A DNA stretch of 64,000 nucleotides from Solen grandis. Lineage: Eukaryota > Mollusca > Bivalvia > Adapedonta > Solenidae. Shown here one piece after another: positions 35,301-45,967 of the stretch (its first letter is position 1; every line of letters begins with the position of its first letter). The stretch covers positions 37,122,912 through 37,186,911 of the forward strand of contig CM037782.1 in the NCBI GenBank assembly GCA_021229015.1, written 5' to 3'. The position numbers and the translations under genes are program-made. The notes under the pieces are model-generated. The model was not told where the DNA came from, did no database searches, and saw only the letters and a list, made by a program, of their open reading frames with translations.

Positions 35301-38300
35301 TAAAGTTAATATATTGATCATGCATTATGTCTCATTGCATCCCTTTATGGTCTGATATACAAGACTCTTGGTCTTAACAATTTTACATGATCAAAATAGC
35401 TACTGTAATTAAGGGGAGTGAGATATTGCTGAAAAGACTAGAGCTCCAAGCCAAATGAATTGTAATTGACTTAACCAAGTTTAATACATGACTGTACATT
35501 CATCTTAGAAAATTTTAAAATACATGTACAATGATTTTTTTCAGAGGACAAATAAGTTCTGTAAAGAGCTGAAGAAGGTGATCCCCAACACACAGCTGCT
35601 GTACAGACGAGGTCTGGACCTCAAGAAGATCATACCACAGGCCTTGGCTCGTGACTTTACAGAACTTATCGTCGTAAACGAGGACAGAAAAGTTCCAAGT
35701 ATCCTTGCCTCGTGTCTGTAATAACTTGCAAAGTTCTCCATCATTGATTTCAAATGAAATTGGAAATTCCTGCAGATACTAACAGCTATAAATGTCTAAA
35801 ATGAAATTTTGATAAGTTACAGTATAAATTTAATAATCCTTGATGTCTATATTTAGAAAGCATTAACAAAGGGGCAGAAGGTTTTGTGAAGGAAGCCTAA
35901 TGGATGACTGTCCAGGAAGATAAGAACCATTGATAGAAAAAAAAAATATGTTAATATGAATAACATGCCTCCAATCTCCAAATAAGATTTTTTTTCATTT
36001 AAATTCAAGTGGAACATTAGATGAAATACTGTAAAGAGAAAAACTATTGACAGTTATAACTAGCACCTTAATTGTAGTCTGTGCAAATAAAATACAAATG
36101 CTTATACAGAACAATAACTCTTTAGTTTCCTTCCCTATGGTATACTAAGTTATCTTTCTTTATTATCTTTTGGTTGTTATGAGCATTAATTGGCAGTGTT
36201 GGTATTTGAATAAATTTGTTTGCTCAAGATTGATTTGGAAAAAAAGATACATATTGACCAAGAGAAGTAAAGAAGTGCAAATGAGCTTAGCTTGGATAAC
36301 ACAACATAGCTGCATGTATATCTGGTCTGAGTTACATTTCCTATGCTATTGCCTATGTACAAACTGATGATGGAACTTTGATATTGTAATGAATAGTTCC
36401 CTTTCGGATATCATTGACTAACATTTTTATGACTTCTTATTATGGTGTTGTTGTTTTTTTGTATGTTTTTTTATTTTTTGTTGTTTCACTACTTCCGGGT
36501 AATTTCACAAGCATTGGCTTAGATATGCTAGCACAGCTTATTAGTTTTTAAAAATCGGGAGCAAGACTCTACTCTGTTATTCATAGAACTGTTTGCATCT
36601 ACCTGAACTTTAAAGGGGTTATTTTACAAACTGTGCAGAAACATTGCATAATTCGCTTAAACTGTTTAAAAATACTGCCTAAGGAATCAGTTAACTGAAA
36701 ATCTATGTAAATCATAATTCCTTAACACATGTCAAGATGGACTTGTTGTGACGCATTTACCAGATGGACCTACTGCTCACTTCAAACTGACCAATGTTAA
36801 ATTGGCTCCAGAAATTAGGGTAAGTTCATTTGACAGAGTTTAGAAGAAGTTTACACTAGAAATTGAGGCAGTTTAAATTAACTGAATGAATTAGATGTAA
36901 ATTGCTGTCCACTAATTTTGGCATGGTGATTCGGACAGAAAATGATATGGAAAACTCTTTAAACCTACACATTTATAATTATTCCAGCATTAATTCGTCA
37001 TTAAATCCTCAGTAATTCAGGCTTGATTTACCTGGACAACATTTGTTAAAAAAATATTTTGCAGCTGGCTTGTAAAATGATAAAGAAGTAGATTTGATTA
37101 TTTACTTTAGTAACTAGTCTACCAAGAGGCTTTCTGCTTACTTGGTCTATTTTTTTATAATCTAAAAATTGAATTTGCATCAAGATGAGAATCACTTGTG
37201 GATAGGAAAATAGTGAGATGAAGATTCCTAATCAAACAGACTATATAACTAATAGCTGTCTGTCCCCTCTGTCATTATAATTGTAAAATTACTCTTCGTT
37301 TTGTATTTTTTTCTGTTTGTTTTAAACATTGTTTTAAGCGTGAATTCAGAGTCTTCTACTATAAAACAGAATGTTGGTGAAATGACGGGTCACAAGCCAG
37401 AGATTATCCTGAACAACTTCAATACACGGCTTGGTCACACGGTCGGGAGGATGCTGGCGTCCATATTTCCACATGATCCTAACTTTCAGGGCAGGAGAGT
37501 GGTCACCTTTCACAACCAGAGAGACTTTATCTTCTTTAGACACCACAGGTACCCACAAATTTTGTCTTCTCTATCTCTCTGTCCATATAAATTGATGTCC
37601 GTGACATTATCTTTCCCTCAATCGTCATTCTCTCACAACATTATAGGTGTTGGATTGTGTGCCATTAATCTTAAATATCAAAACACCTGTGGCGTAAAAA
37701 TACGTAAAATGAGACAGTCAATAATGATTGTTTACTCAAAGTTACTCAGTAAGTTTAAATAGTTTATTCTAATGATCTGTCAATTGGTAATCCACAGCAG
37801 TCATAAAAATAAACATTCAAACTCACTAAATTGAATATGTTGATTTTCCAGAGAGAAATAATACAATAAACAATTAAATTCACTCTTAAAAAGTTTGCCT
37901 TTCTCAAGAAAGAAAAACATGAATCAAAAACATGCTAAAAATTCATTTTTTTTCTTGAGAAAGGCAAACTTTTGCCGAAATATTAAATAAGAGTGAATTT
38001 AATTGTATATTGCTAAAATTGATTAATTAAAAACTCAATATTTCGGAAAAATATGCCTTTCTCAAGAAAAAAAATGAATTTTTAATTCACCACTGTTATT
38101 GCTATTAAAGCATATCAAAGGATAGCAATAACAATATGGCCACTATTCAAACGTCTATAATGTAGAACTTGCTAAAAACTCATGTTTTTGTCTTGAGAAA
38201 GGCATACTTTTGCCGAAATCTTGAGTTAGAGTGAATTTAAATATTGATTTCATTCAATTTGAAAATTTCAGGTAATTTGAATTTTTGATTAAAATTAAAT

Positions 38301-40636
38301 TTACATTTTTATTTTTTTTAACCATATCTTCAGAGAATTGAAACTTTATATAAACAAATGGAAATGCTTATATAACCCAAATATCAAATTACATTTCAAG
38401 TCATTTTAATAAAACTTTATAAATTGGATATATCAATTTGGCGATTATTTTTAAAAATTAGTTATTTTCAGGGTTTCTACATTAAAATGGGGTCAGATTT
38501 TGAGGAGAGAAAAATTTTACCTGTTTTAATACGTTACAGGCATTCACTGTAAAGATTTACCCGTTTCTGAGGCAATGATTTTTTTAACCTTTACAATATG
38601 CTACAGGCATTCACTGTAAAGATTGGCCCGTTTCTGAAGCAACAAATATTTTACCCGTTTCAATACGCCACAGGTGCGCATAGGGTATGATACTGTATGT
38701 TAATTACATGTCAAACATATATATAAAAAAAACTAATTTGTGACAAGTAATTATATCAATGTGTTACATTGCATGTTATTGGAAATTGACACTTATAATG
38801 TACAGTAGATATGAACTGAATGCAGACTGTATAACAAAAATATTGATAGGCAAATGATATGCTGAAATTGTATGAACTTGTTTTGCAGTCTTACATTTAA
38901 AGTGAATTGGTTACTTAATTCTCTTTGCAGATACATATTTCGAAACGAAAAGAGATGTGGTTTGCAAGAACTGGGACCAAGGTTTACCCTCAAACTTCGT
39001 ACGCTTCAGAAAGGCACATTTGATTCCAAATTTGGAGAATATGAGTTTGTACACAAGGTAGGTGTTTTATTGTGTTGTTTTTATAACATGAGTTTCCTCA
39101 AAATCGAATGGGCAGAATTTGATGACACTAGCCAATGGGTGATCCCTTGTTGGTCCTTCAGAAAGTATGATTCATGCAAAAATCTGGTTACCATGACAAC
39201 CAAAAACATTGTATTTGGAATAAAATTGAAAGGTTGTCTTTTGTGGAATTGGCTAACAGAATTTAATTTCATCTGGCATAAAAATAATCTAATGGCCCTT
39301 GACCAGCACTTTAAAACAAAATTGATATGTGAAAAAAATGAGCTGTCCAGTTTTCCTTCTGCATAAATCAGTGTAGAATGATCTCTGAATTTAATTTTAT
39401 TGTATACAAATGATCGGAGCCGCCGTGGCCGAGAAATTACAGTCGTGGACTACAAATCTTTCAGCCCCTCACCGCTGTGGGTTCATTTCCCAGTAGGAAC
39501 TTCGGATTTTTCATGTGAGGAAGCCTTCTAGCTGGCTTGCGGTAGATTGGTGGTTCTACCCGGATACCTCTGTGTACTCGGGATCTTCCTCCACCTTTAA
39601 TTAGCTGGACGTCGCTATGTGATTGAAATACTGTTGCTGCGACGGTAAACCCCAATACAACAACAATGCAAATGATCATATCATAGCCCTCTATCAGAAT
39701 TAAAAAATAAATAAAGTTCCAAGGGAATTCGCAATAAAAGTCTTAGAATTTTCCCACCCTGAAACCTTGATCCATATTGAAACTTTCAAAATGTATTTTT
39801 TTAAATATCTTGTTCTTTATTATGATTGTTTTAATTTAAGGGGCCATATAGGAGACAGGTGAATTGTCTCCAACAAATTCTGTCCTGTCCTGTCATGTCA
39901 TACTACAGTTCAATGTCTTGACATATTGTTATGTCAGTGCCGGGTATTCATCACCTTCAGTGATAGCAGTAGTTAAAAAAGTGTGAAATCAAAATCCTAA
40001 CAATGACTGATACACTGCTTGTATCAAACATTTATTTCTGGCCATTCTATTGGATAAATTTTTTTTATTTTTTAAGTGATTCCTAACAGGAACATTGATC
40101 TATGGAGGTATTCATGTCATGAAGTCAGTCAGGAAGATAGTTTTTTACAAAATGACTTATATGTAATATTGTTTAAAGAAGTTCAAATCTTTCTATAATA
40201 ATATTGTTTAATAAGTACGAGCACTATATTGGAGTAGGACTTTGAAAAATTTGCTACATTTTTTGTTTAAAAAATGTTACTGAAGTATATTATAAAAGGA
40301 GAGAAACATTGAGTGTTGAAAAATGCGAACCAGTCATACAGTGGAATTGAATCTGTAATGCTATTGAAGGTTGATGAATCTTGATCATGTTTGTGTGTTT
40401 GTTACAAATATTGAACACATAAAAATGTTAAAGCCAACTTCACAGAAGTGGGGCAATATAGAAATCATGTTTGTTATGTACATCAGGTCCTACACTCACA
40501 TTTCATGAAGATAAGGTGAGATGTGGCGATATTTATCACCTCTAGGAATTATTTTTTTTTAGCTTTGTTGCCACTGAAAAATTTTCTCTTTCAGCGTCAT
40601 GAGATGGACACCAGCAGACGTAAATTTTTCTTGTAG
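26310..40636 (+). CDS. RPF1: Ribosome production factor 1 (RPF1), Brix-domain protein
   Basis: Nucleolar factor for 60S ribosomal subunit assembly. Nine coding exons: 26310-26438, 32954-33010, 33425-33502, 35071-35166, 35545-35698, 36737-36819, 37370-37548, 38931-39057, 40595-40636. They total 945 nt and 314 residues, all with GT-AG borders and compatible phases. The N-terminus is lysine-rich ([18 protein letters not shown]). The Brix domain starts at about residue 105: [51 protein letters not shown], then [12 protein letters not shown] with [28 protein letters not shown] and [11 protein letters not shown]. It ends RRKFFL, as the family ends RRKFHL. AATAAA at 40724-40729. The human protein is about 349 residues, so length fits. 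Introns 1, 3 and 8 carry SINEs, and intron 3 carries a minisatellite that copies the exon 4 acceptor. Confidence 0.95.
26855..26963. mobile_element. Foldback MITE, 109 bp, with 10-bp flanking repeat
   Basis: The two halves are inverted copies: ends TAATCTCTACTG and CAGTAGAGATTA match perfectly for 12 bp, and pairing continues through GATCTTCTC/GAGAAGATC and TTATTTTTT/AAAAAATAA. It is flanked by direct repeats GTAGGCATAT at 26845-26854 and 26964-26973. The loop holds CCTAACCCTAACCCC. It lies in RPF1 intron 1. Confidence 0.8.
27749..28967. mobile_element. hAT-like non-autonomous DNA transposon, 1.2 kb
   Basis: Ends CATACATGCCATAT (27749-) and ATATGGCATGTATG (-28967) are inverted. They are flanked by a perfect 8-bp target duplication CTTACAGG at 27741-27748 and 28968-28975, the size made by hAT elements. 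Subterminal GGGAGATTT/AATCTCCC blocks recur on both sides (27775-27830 and 28880-28950). There is no transposase frame inside. It lies in RPF1 intron 1. Confidence 0.8.
28976..30050 (+). mobile_element. Pearl/HINE-like (Helentron-associated) element, copy A, split by a solo LTR
   Basis: Tandem related units of about 150 bp (TTGGCCCAATCTTCATGAAACT, AGGTCAAATCTTAGAAAAAC) follow a partial 5' end (AAGGTGAGCTTTTG). The 3' end has TCAGGTGAGC (30012-30021), a perfect hairpin AGGGCCAT-C-ATGGCCCT (30027-30043) and the terminus CTTGTTT. It is interrupted at 29511-29881 by an LTR-like insertion. Confidence 0.7.
29511..29881 (+). mobile_element. Probable solo LTR, 371 bp
   Basis: It begins TGTTATG and ends CATAACA. 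It includes an AT-rich stretch (ATTTGTTATTATTTAATAC) and GACTGAATAAATC, an AATAAA signal about 50 bp before the end, as in Ty3/gypsy LTRs. It interrupts the tandem units of the surrounding element cleanly. No exact 4-5 bp target duplication was found (CATAG left, CTACA right), which lowers certainty. Confidence 0.6.
30055..30504 (+). mobile_element. Pearl/HINE-like element, copy B (complete short form)
   Basis: The 5' end has GCTCACCTGA (30056-30065) within a hairpin CCTGAGCAC-TT-GTGCTCAGG. The body has about two tandem-type units. The 3' end has the exact inverse TCAGGTGAGC (30466-30475), hairpin AGGGCCA-TCT-TGGCCCT (30481-30497) and terminus CTTGTTT. It directly follows copy A in the same orientation. 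Confidence 0.8.
31877..32131 (+). mobile_element. tRNA-derived SINE, copy 2
   Basis: Same family as 15989-16239. Head CTCCGTGGCTGAGAGGGTAA, B box GGGTTTGAATCCC, tail GACGGTAAACTCAAATAG. Flanked by the 9-bp duplication ATGTAGCAG (31868-31876 and 32132-32140). RPF1 intron 1. Confidence 0.9.
32490..32680 (+). mobile_element. Second SINE family, tRNA-related, copy 1 (5' decayed)
   Basis: GGTTGTGGGTTCGAACCC (B box) is followed by GAGGCAAGATTTTT and CAACCCAGGAACCG, the same order as at 63748-63905. The A-box end is degraded and the borders are approximate. Confidence 0.65.
33565..33780 (+). mobile_element. Degenerate tRNA-derived SINE in RPF1 intron 3
   Basis: It keeps AGCCTTCTAGCTACCTTG, CAGTGGTTCTAC and the tail TGACTGAGATATTGTTGG from the SINE family at 31877, with many substitutions. 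The last 48 bases (about 33725-33772) are identical to the first unit of the minisatellite at 34629-35070. Confidence 0.7.
34618..35081 (+). repeat. 63-bp minisatellite running into RPF1 exon 4
   Basis: Units repeat with a 63-bp period (one of 64). The segment GTGATGTTAGAC starts at 34629, 34692, 34756, 34819, 34882, 34945 and 35008, and the true exon 4 starts with GTGATGTTAGAT at 35071, exactly in register. Each unit consists of a SINE-tail sequence, the acceptor-like ATGACTGCTATGCAG and the first 11 bases of exon 4. Five of the seven keep CAG|GTG; the units at 34629 and 34756 have CAA. Confidence 0.95.
37871..38240. repeat. Cluster of nested foldback repeats (intron 7 of RPF1)
   Basis: The hairpin at 37871-38005 has outer arms of 18 bp (CAATTAAATTCACTCTTA and its inverse) and perfect inner arms around CCTTTCTCAAG. 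A second hairpin (about 38030-38226) reuses CCTTTCTCAAG / CTTGAGAAAGGCA and TTTCGG / CCGAAA. Its loop contains a third stem TGTTATTGCTAT / ATAGCAATAACA. Confidence 0.8.
38515..38690 (+). repeat. Short tandem duplication of about 67 bp (2.5 copies)
   Basis: ACAGGCATTCACTGTAAAGA followed by CCCGTTTCTGA recurs at an offset of 67 bp, and a third partial copy ends in CGCCACAGG. RPF1 intron 7. Confidence 0.75.
39416..39668 (+). mobile_element. tRNA-derived SINE, copy 3
   Basis: Same family as copies 1 and 2. The head GCCGTGGCCGAG...GTGGACT strongly recalls a tRNA-Ser. Flanked by the 9-bp duplication CAAATGATC (39407-39415 and 39669-39677). RPF1 intron 8. Confidence 0.9.
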
Positions 40637-40892
40637 CAGTGGCAAGAGGAGCAGAACAGATTATGAAATATTTCATGATTTGTATGACATTGTAAATACT
40701 AGATCTGTGTTAATAATATGAAAAATAAAATGATAAATACTGTTTTATTCTTGGAATATTTTTTTCCCTAAAAAAGCATCAAAGATATTCACTTCAAACT
40801 TGGAATACTTGTTCACTATCAAAAAGGGAGCCCATTTTGAAAAGGGTTGGTAACCCTAAAATTCAATTAGGCACAGTTAAAACCCTTTTTGT

Positions 40893-41421
40893 GTTACCTG
40901 CTATAAGCAGAGGTGACACAAACTGATAACTTTTCCGTTGTCTATCTGTCCGTCACACTTCTTCCGTCACGCTTCAGCAGATGACACACGTTCTGAAGAA
41001 CACTTGTTTCACTTTGAATTGTCTTGGCTGGTAACTTCTTTCATAAAAAGCATCAAAGATATACACTTAGAACTTAATATTTGTTAACAATAAAAAAAGG
41101 AAGCAATTTCAAAAGATCAGGTAACCCTTCATTTTGGCATAGTTATACCCCGTTCAAAATGTTCTGGATCAATTAAGTTTTTTTGTGAAGGAATTTTCTC
41201 AAAAACTGTCAAATATTTTCATTTCACACATGGAATACATGTTCACTATTTACAGTTATACCCATTTTTTAACTACATGTAATAGTGTTCTGTGTTGGAT
41301 AAGCCTTTTTGTTAAGGTCAATTTCTCAAAAACAGTCAAACATATTCACCTCAAGGTTGAAATACATGATCACTTTTAAAGAGGGAAAATGTCAAACGGG
41401 CATTTAATCTTTAATTTTTTT
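40893..41421 (+). repeat. Pearl-like tandem repeat element, truncated (TTACCTGCT family)
   Basis: It starts with GTTACCTGCTATAAGCAGAGGTGAC, whose halves pair as an imperfect hairpin. Related tandem units follow (CATCAAAGATAT.CACTT, TCTCAAAAAC.GTCAAA). The same 5' end appears at 46590. No 3' terminus is visible before the next element. Confidence 0.55.
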
Positions 41422-42334
41422 GCTCGACTATTTGAACAAAATGTAAACTACTGTAGTCACCCTGGCGTTGGCATTAGCTTTGCAGCTTTTGGTTAAAGTT
41501 TTGCATGCAAGTGACTATCAACCTTGTATCTCAATAACATTTTATGGTATTGACTTGAAAGCTTATGAATATGTTTAGGGGCATCAAACAACCAAGGTAG
41601 ATAACTCTTGCTGGAATATATTATGGCCCTTTTTTTAACTTTGACATTTTGGTTAAAGTTTTGCATGCAAGGTACTTTCATGCTTATATTTCAGTATCCA
41701 GGCATGCAATTGATTTGAAACCTCTTTAATATGTTTAGGGGTATTATACTATCAAGGAAGATAACTCTTGATGGACTATATTACAAGTTATGGCCCCTTT
41801 TAACTTAGAAATTTTGGTTAAAGTTTTTCGTGTTACATTTCAGTAACCAGGCATGGGTTTGATTTAGAACTTCTTTAATATGTTCAATGGTATCATACTA
41901 TAATGGCAGATAGGTTTTGGCTGATTTTAATGCAGATTAGGGCCACTTAAACATTTTGGTAAAAGTTTTGCATGCAAGCTACTATCCAGCTTGTATTTCA
42001 GAAATTGTTTATGGTATTGACTAGATAGTTTAGAAGTATGTTCAGGGGCATCAGAAAACCAAGGAGGATAACTCCTGGGCTGAATTTTATACAAATAATG
42101 GCCCTTTTCTGACTTTGATACTTTGTAAAAGTTTTGCATGCACAGTGTTTTTATGTTTGTCTCAGTAACTAGGCATGGGATTGATTTCAGACATCATAAA
42201 CATATTTAGGGGTATCAGACTATCAAGGTATATCATTTTTGAATATTATATATAAGGTATGTAAATAGATTTAATTTGATTTACCAATAAGCATTTTGAA
42301 TAGTCGAGCATGCTGTCCTCTGACAGCTCTTGTT
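41422..42334 (+). mobile_element. Pearl/HINE-like element, copy C (GCTCGACTATT family)
   Basis: The 5' end GCTCGACTATT (41422-41432) is repeated exactly in inverse as AATAGTCGAGC (42299-42309) near the 3' end. A hairpin GCTGTC-CTCT-GACAGC (42312-42327) follows, then TCTTGTT. Between them are about five tandem units near 160 bp, each with GGTTAAAGTTTTGCATGCAA or a variant (41492, 41653, 41958, 42122 region). Confidence 0.8.
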
Positions 42335-42541
42335 AACACAATTATGTCCCTATTACGCTTAGATTTTTTTTACGTTCATATATATATATATCACTTTTTT
42401 GAAACATGGACTATGTTGGGCTACTGCTTAAGATGAAAATTCTTATGTCTTTAAGTTCTAAAGCTAGGGGATTGAAACTCCCCTCTTGTTTTTGGCTGAT
42501 ACCTTGTGTCTCTTTTTCATGTTAACATTACAAACAGTAAT

Positions 42542-43000
42542 TATGGTGGCATATTTCTGCCAGCCCACTTATCCACTTAGCTATGCCGAAACTTTTCTGA
42601 AAATTGTCACATAGTTAGTATCAGGCAAGTAGAAAACTTTCGTGTTATCCTCTTAGGTATCTTAACAGAACAAAACTGCCTGTTAGTGCCCACTACTGCC
42701 AGCCATATATTCACTTAAGTTAACTGGACATCTCGCCTTTTTTCAAGTTAGTTAAATTATGTGGATAACAAGCATTTTTTCACATAATTATCTGGAAAAA
42801 GGCATGGTATCCAGTTAAAATAAGTGAATATGTGATTGGCAGTAGTGGGCACTAACAGACAGTTTAGTCCTGTTATGATACCTAAGTAGATAACTTGAAA
42901 ATTTACTACTTGCCAGATACTAACTGAATATGTGACAATTTTTCAGAAAAGTTTCAACATAGCTAAGTGGATAAGTGGCTTGCAGAAATATGCCACCATA
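42542..43000. mobile_element. Foldback element, 459 bp, nearly all inverted repeat
   Basis: The two halves are long inverted copies of about 200 bp: TATGGTGGCATATTTCTGC at the left end, its inverse at the right end, and pairing blocks GGCAGTAGTGGGC / GCCCACTACTGCC near the middle. It is flanked by AGTAAT at 42536-42541 and 43001-43006, a likely target duplication. Confidence 0.85.
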
Positions 43001-43006
43001 AGTAAT

Positions 43007-45293
43007 AGCTAACATTATACTATCCAGCATACAGAAAAGAGAAGTTCGCTGTCTTGGGACATCTTGTGTTGAGTTACCGGTATTATGATATTTCGTTGTG
43101 TATTTACGTTCATAGTAATAACGTTTCGTATGGAAACAGACCTGAACAGAACTGATCGATTTTTGTAAAAATAATGACTTGTGTTTTATATTTGGCTATT
43201 TTTCTAGGAAGGATCTAAACATTCAATCTCATATCTGATAGATTCTAATGATAAAATAACACTGTATGCTGAGGAAACAGTGAGTTTTATCTGTATAATA
43301 TAATCTGTATCACAAACGGTGTGACTGACATGGCATTGTCGGATCTATTTGTTTTACTTAAAAGGGTTTATACTTTAAAAGGGGTTTATATATGGATAGT
43401 TGAACCCCTTTGTTTTTGTAAGTGCATTAACAAGTTCCATTCTTTCAGTATCAGTCTGCATAAAATAAAAAGAAAATCTGCTTGTTTTTAGGTGATATTG
43501 AATGTATAAAAAATATTGCCCATGATGTATCGCTTGTCGATGAGATGTAGTCCATGTCCATGCAAATAAATAAAATATTTTTTTAATAAATTTATTTAAT
43601 AAATAATAATTTTTGAAAACTGAGGTTCAAGTGTGTTGTGGACCCTCTACAAACGAGTGTGTCACATATATTATGCTTGCCCATTGTCACGCAATACTTC
43701 TGGAGCATCACCGTATTTCCGCCCGGCTTCTTAGCGGCAGGATACTTCACCTGATTACGTACCGTATTTCCCGCCCTAAACTGATTTTGAATGTTCTACA
43801 TGTTTGTAGTTTTTACTTTGTTTCACAATGCCGAGTCCATATATGCCAGAATAGCATTGGATTATCTTTAACAGAGGTCCATATTTATGCCTCATTCATA
43901 TCACTCAAAAAACAATAACAAAAAGAGTCGGTGAGTTCTAGCTTCTTAGCCCTCGTACGATTTACCACAGTTTTTGGGGTCATGAGAATGGTACAGTTCG
44001 CAAGGGCACCATGTAGAAATCATTGGATCCTTTTCACTTTAACAAATGAGCCGTGAGAGACTTGTACGAGACTCATGATTAAAAAAATCGTACGAGTCTC
44101 AAAAGAGTTGACGAGCTCCATATGTGTTTTTATACGATTTCTGTACGTGGTACGCATGTGCGATTCCCTGCATTAGCAATCAACAAGCCCCGTATCTAGT
44201 GTGACCACACACAAAACGTACGAACTTTGCAGATCAACTTATCGTCGGAACAAAAGATTATGTAGCAAAGTGTATTGAGCGAATGTGAGTTTCGACGATG
44301 CGAGCACGACATCGTATGAGTAATGTGACCTATAGGCATTACCGCAGTCTTAATGTGGAAACGATATCAAATCCGATATCTTTTTTTCTTCTTAGAAATA
44401 AACTGTACAAAATATATAAAATAAATGGATTCTGAGTAAATCTCGGGACAGAATATTGTGCATATTAGGTCATGGTAAAAAAAAATCGCATACGCAGTAT
44501 AAATGGTACTAATTTAACTGAGTAAATACCATGCGCGCGTGCGATTAACTAATAATAAAAAAACTCGATGTACCATAGCACACACACACACACACACACA
44601 CATATAATGTTAAAAAAAAATAGTAGCGCCTATCACTCGTAGTGACTAAACCTATCGACTACATGCTTATAAGCGTGTACGTGCAAAATCAACGTTACGG
44701 CTTCTGATCGACTTTACGTGGTCACGTTCTTTTATATAATAAGTACATTTTATACATCGGTCTAATTGTATACACGCATGGATACGTCGATCATGAAAGA
44801 AAGACATTTTTTTTCGGCTCAGTATTATTTGCTAAGGAACATCTTTGTCAAGTTAATACATATATTGCTAAATTAATACGTCCTTGTATTGTGTTTATTT
44901 GTTAGGGTAGTGATTTTTTTTGTTTAATAGGTCATAATAATGATTAGTATGATATTTTTCTCAAATCACTCGGCTGTACAGTGAACTGACTTATATATAA
45001 TGACAAATATATTGTGATCAATCTCACTCCTTAAAACATGTATTTTGTGGGTATGTATTTCGGATACCATGCACTGACCTCAATTTTAGGGGTCAATCAT
45101 TTGTTAATGTTCGGGACTAACGTAGACAGCCCATAGTTCTTGGAACTTGTGGCTTAACCCATTTACAAGATACTTTATGGTTTTAAACCATAACTGTTTT
45201 GTTTCATTTATGTTTTTTATCATGTAATGGCAATAAAGGTTGTTTAAGCTACTCACTGCATGGTGGTCGTCGCGTGCTGGATTACAAAATATA
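43007..45293. other. Intergenic region, no gene recognised
   Basis: A compositionally distinct part (about 43960-44340) has unusually many CGTACGA/TCGTACG-type words, for instance two GTACGAG.CTC repeats at 44071 and 44092. (CA)n at 44579-44602. No recognisable frame. Confidence 0.4.
44579..44602. repeat. (CA)n microsatellite
   Basis: Twelve uninterrupted CA dinucleotides. Confidence 0.9.
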
Positions 45294-45564
45294 CTCAACA
45301 ACTTTTCTAATTGGTCACCTGGTAATTTCATCAAAATATCACAAGGAAAATAAGTGTATGAAAATCTAATGTATTTAAATTAAAGAACTGTTTATTACAA
45401 AATAGAAATCATAGGTTTAATTCACGATGTTTTTGTTGGCAAAATCCATGTATACCTCAAGGTTATGTTCATGGTAACTCAATTGTGATGGTTTACCATC
45501 AATATATTCACCAGTATTGAAAAATATCAAAATCAAAGGGTGACCAATTAGAAAAGTTGTTGAG
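45294..45564. mobile_element. MITE with perfect 26-bp terminal inverted repeats (Tc1/mariner-like)
   Basis: The first 26 bases (CTCAACAACTTTTCTAATTG...) are exactly inverted at 45539-45564. Total 271 bp. TA precedes the left end. No coding sequence. Similar short TA-flanked MITEs derive from Tc1/mariner elements, but the target duplication is not clean here (GAG|TTTATA on the right). Confidence 0.75.
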
Positions 45565-45608
45565 TTTATATCATCTATCCCCATTCATTTCTTGATGGGA
45601 TTTGTTGT

Positions 45609-45639
45609 ATGTGTGTGTGTGTGTGGGGGGGGGGGGGGG
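45609..45639. repeat. (TG)n plus poly-G run
   Basis: Eight TG dinucleotides run into about fifteen G, a likely difficult sequence for assembly. Confidence 0.9.
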
Positions 45640-45874
45640 TGTATTTACTATATTTTGTTATAACCCAGTCACCTTTGCGTTCCATTTCGAGAACATTGAG
45701 TAGATACATGAGCGCATTAATTAGAAATATGATTAATAGTCAACCTTGCTAATTTGAAAATATTCATATATGATAATGAAACAAAAATATCTCTGCCATC
45801 TACTTTAGTTTCTGTACATAATATTCTTAATCGACCAATAATTATATAATTTTTATTGCTTACACATTACGGTA

Positions 45875-45943
45875 CAGGTGTGAATATTTGCGCATGCGCT
45901 ATTGTCCTATACAGGTTAGGTATTCGCACCTGTGCGCATGCGC
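45875..45943. promoter_or_regulatory. Promoter with two NRF-1-type palindromes
   Basis: GCGCATGCGC occurs at 45890-45899 and 45934-45943, 44 bp apart and 25-78 bp upstream of the start codon at 45968. This is the palindromic core bound by NRF-1. An imperfect inverted pair CAGGTGTGAAT / ATTCGCACCTG (about 45875 and 45922) lies around them. Confidence 0.65.
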
Positions 45944-45967
45944 AATTGAAGTTTTTTCAATATCAAC

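Noticed and set aside
37301..37762. Single-exon frame of 153 codons
   Set aside because: Only its middle part (37370-37548) is real, as RPF1 exon 7 with clear splice sites. The rest is intron.
38872..39366. Frame of 164 codons
   Set aside because: Only 38931-39057 is RPF1 exon 8; the remainder reads through introns.
31877..39668. tRNA genes suggested by A and B boxes
   Set aside because: The tRNA-like parts continue into a shared 250-bp body with target duplications, so these are SINE heads and not tRNA genes.
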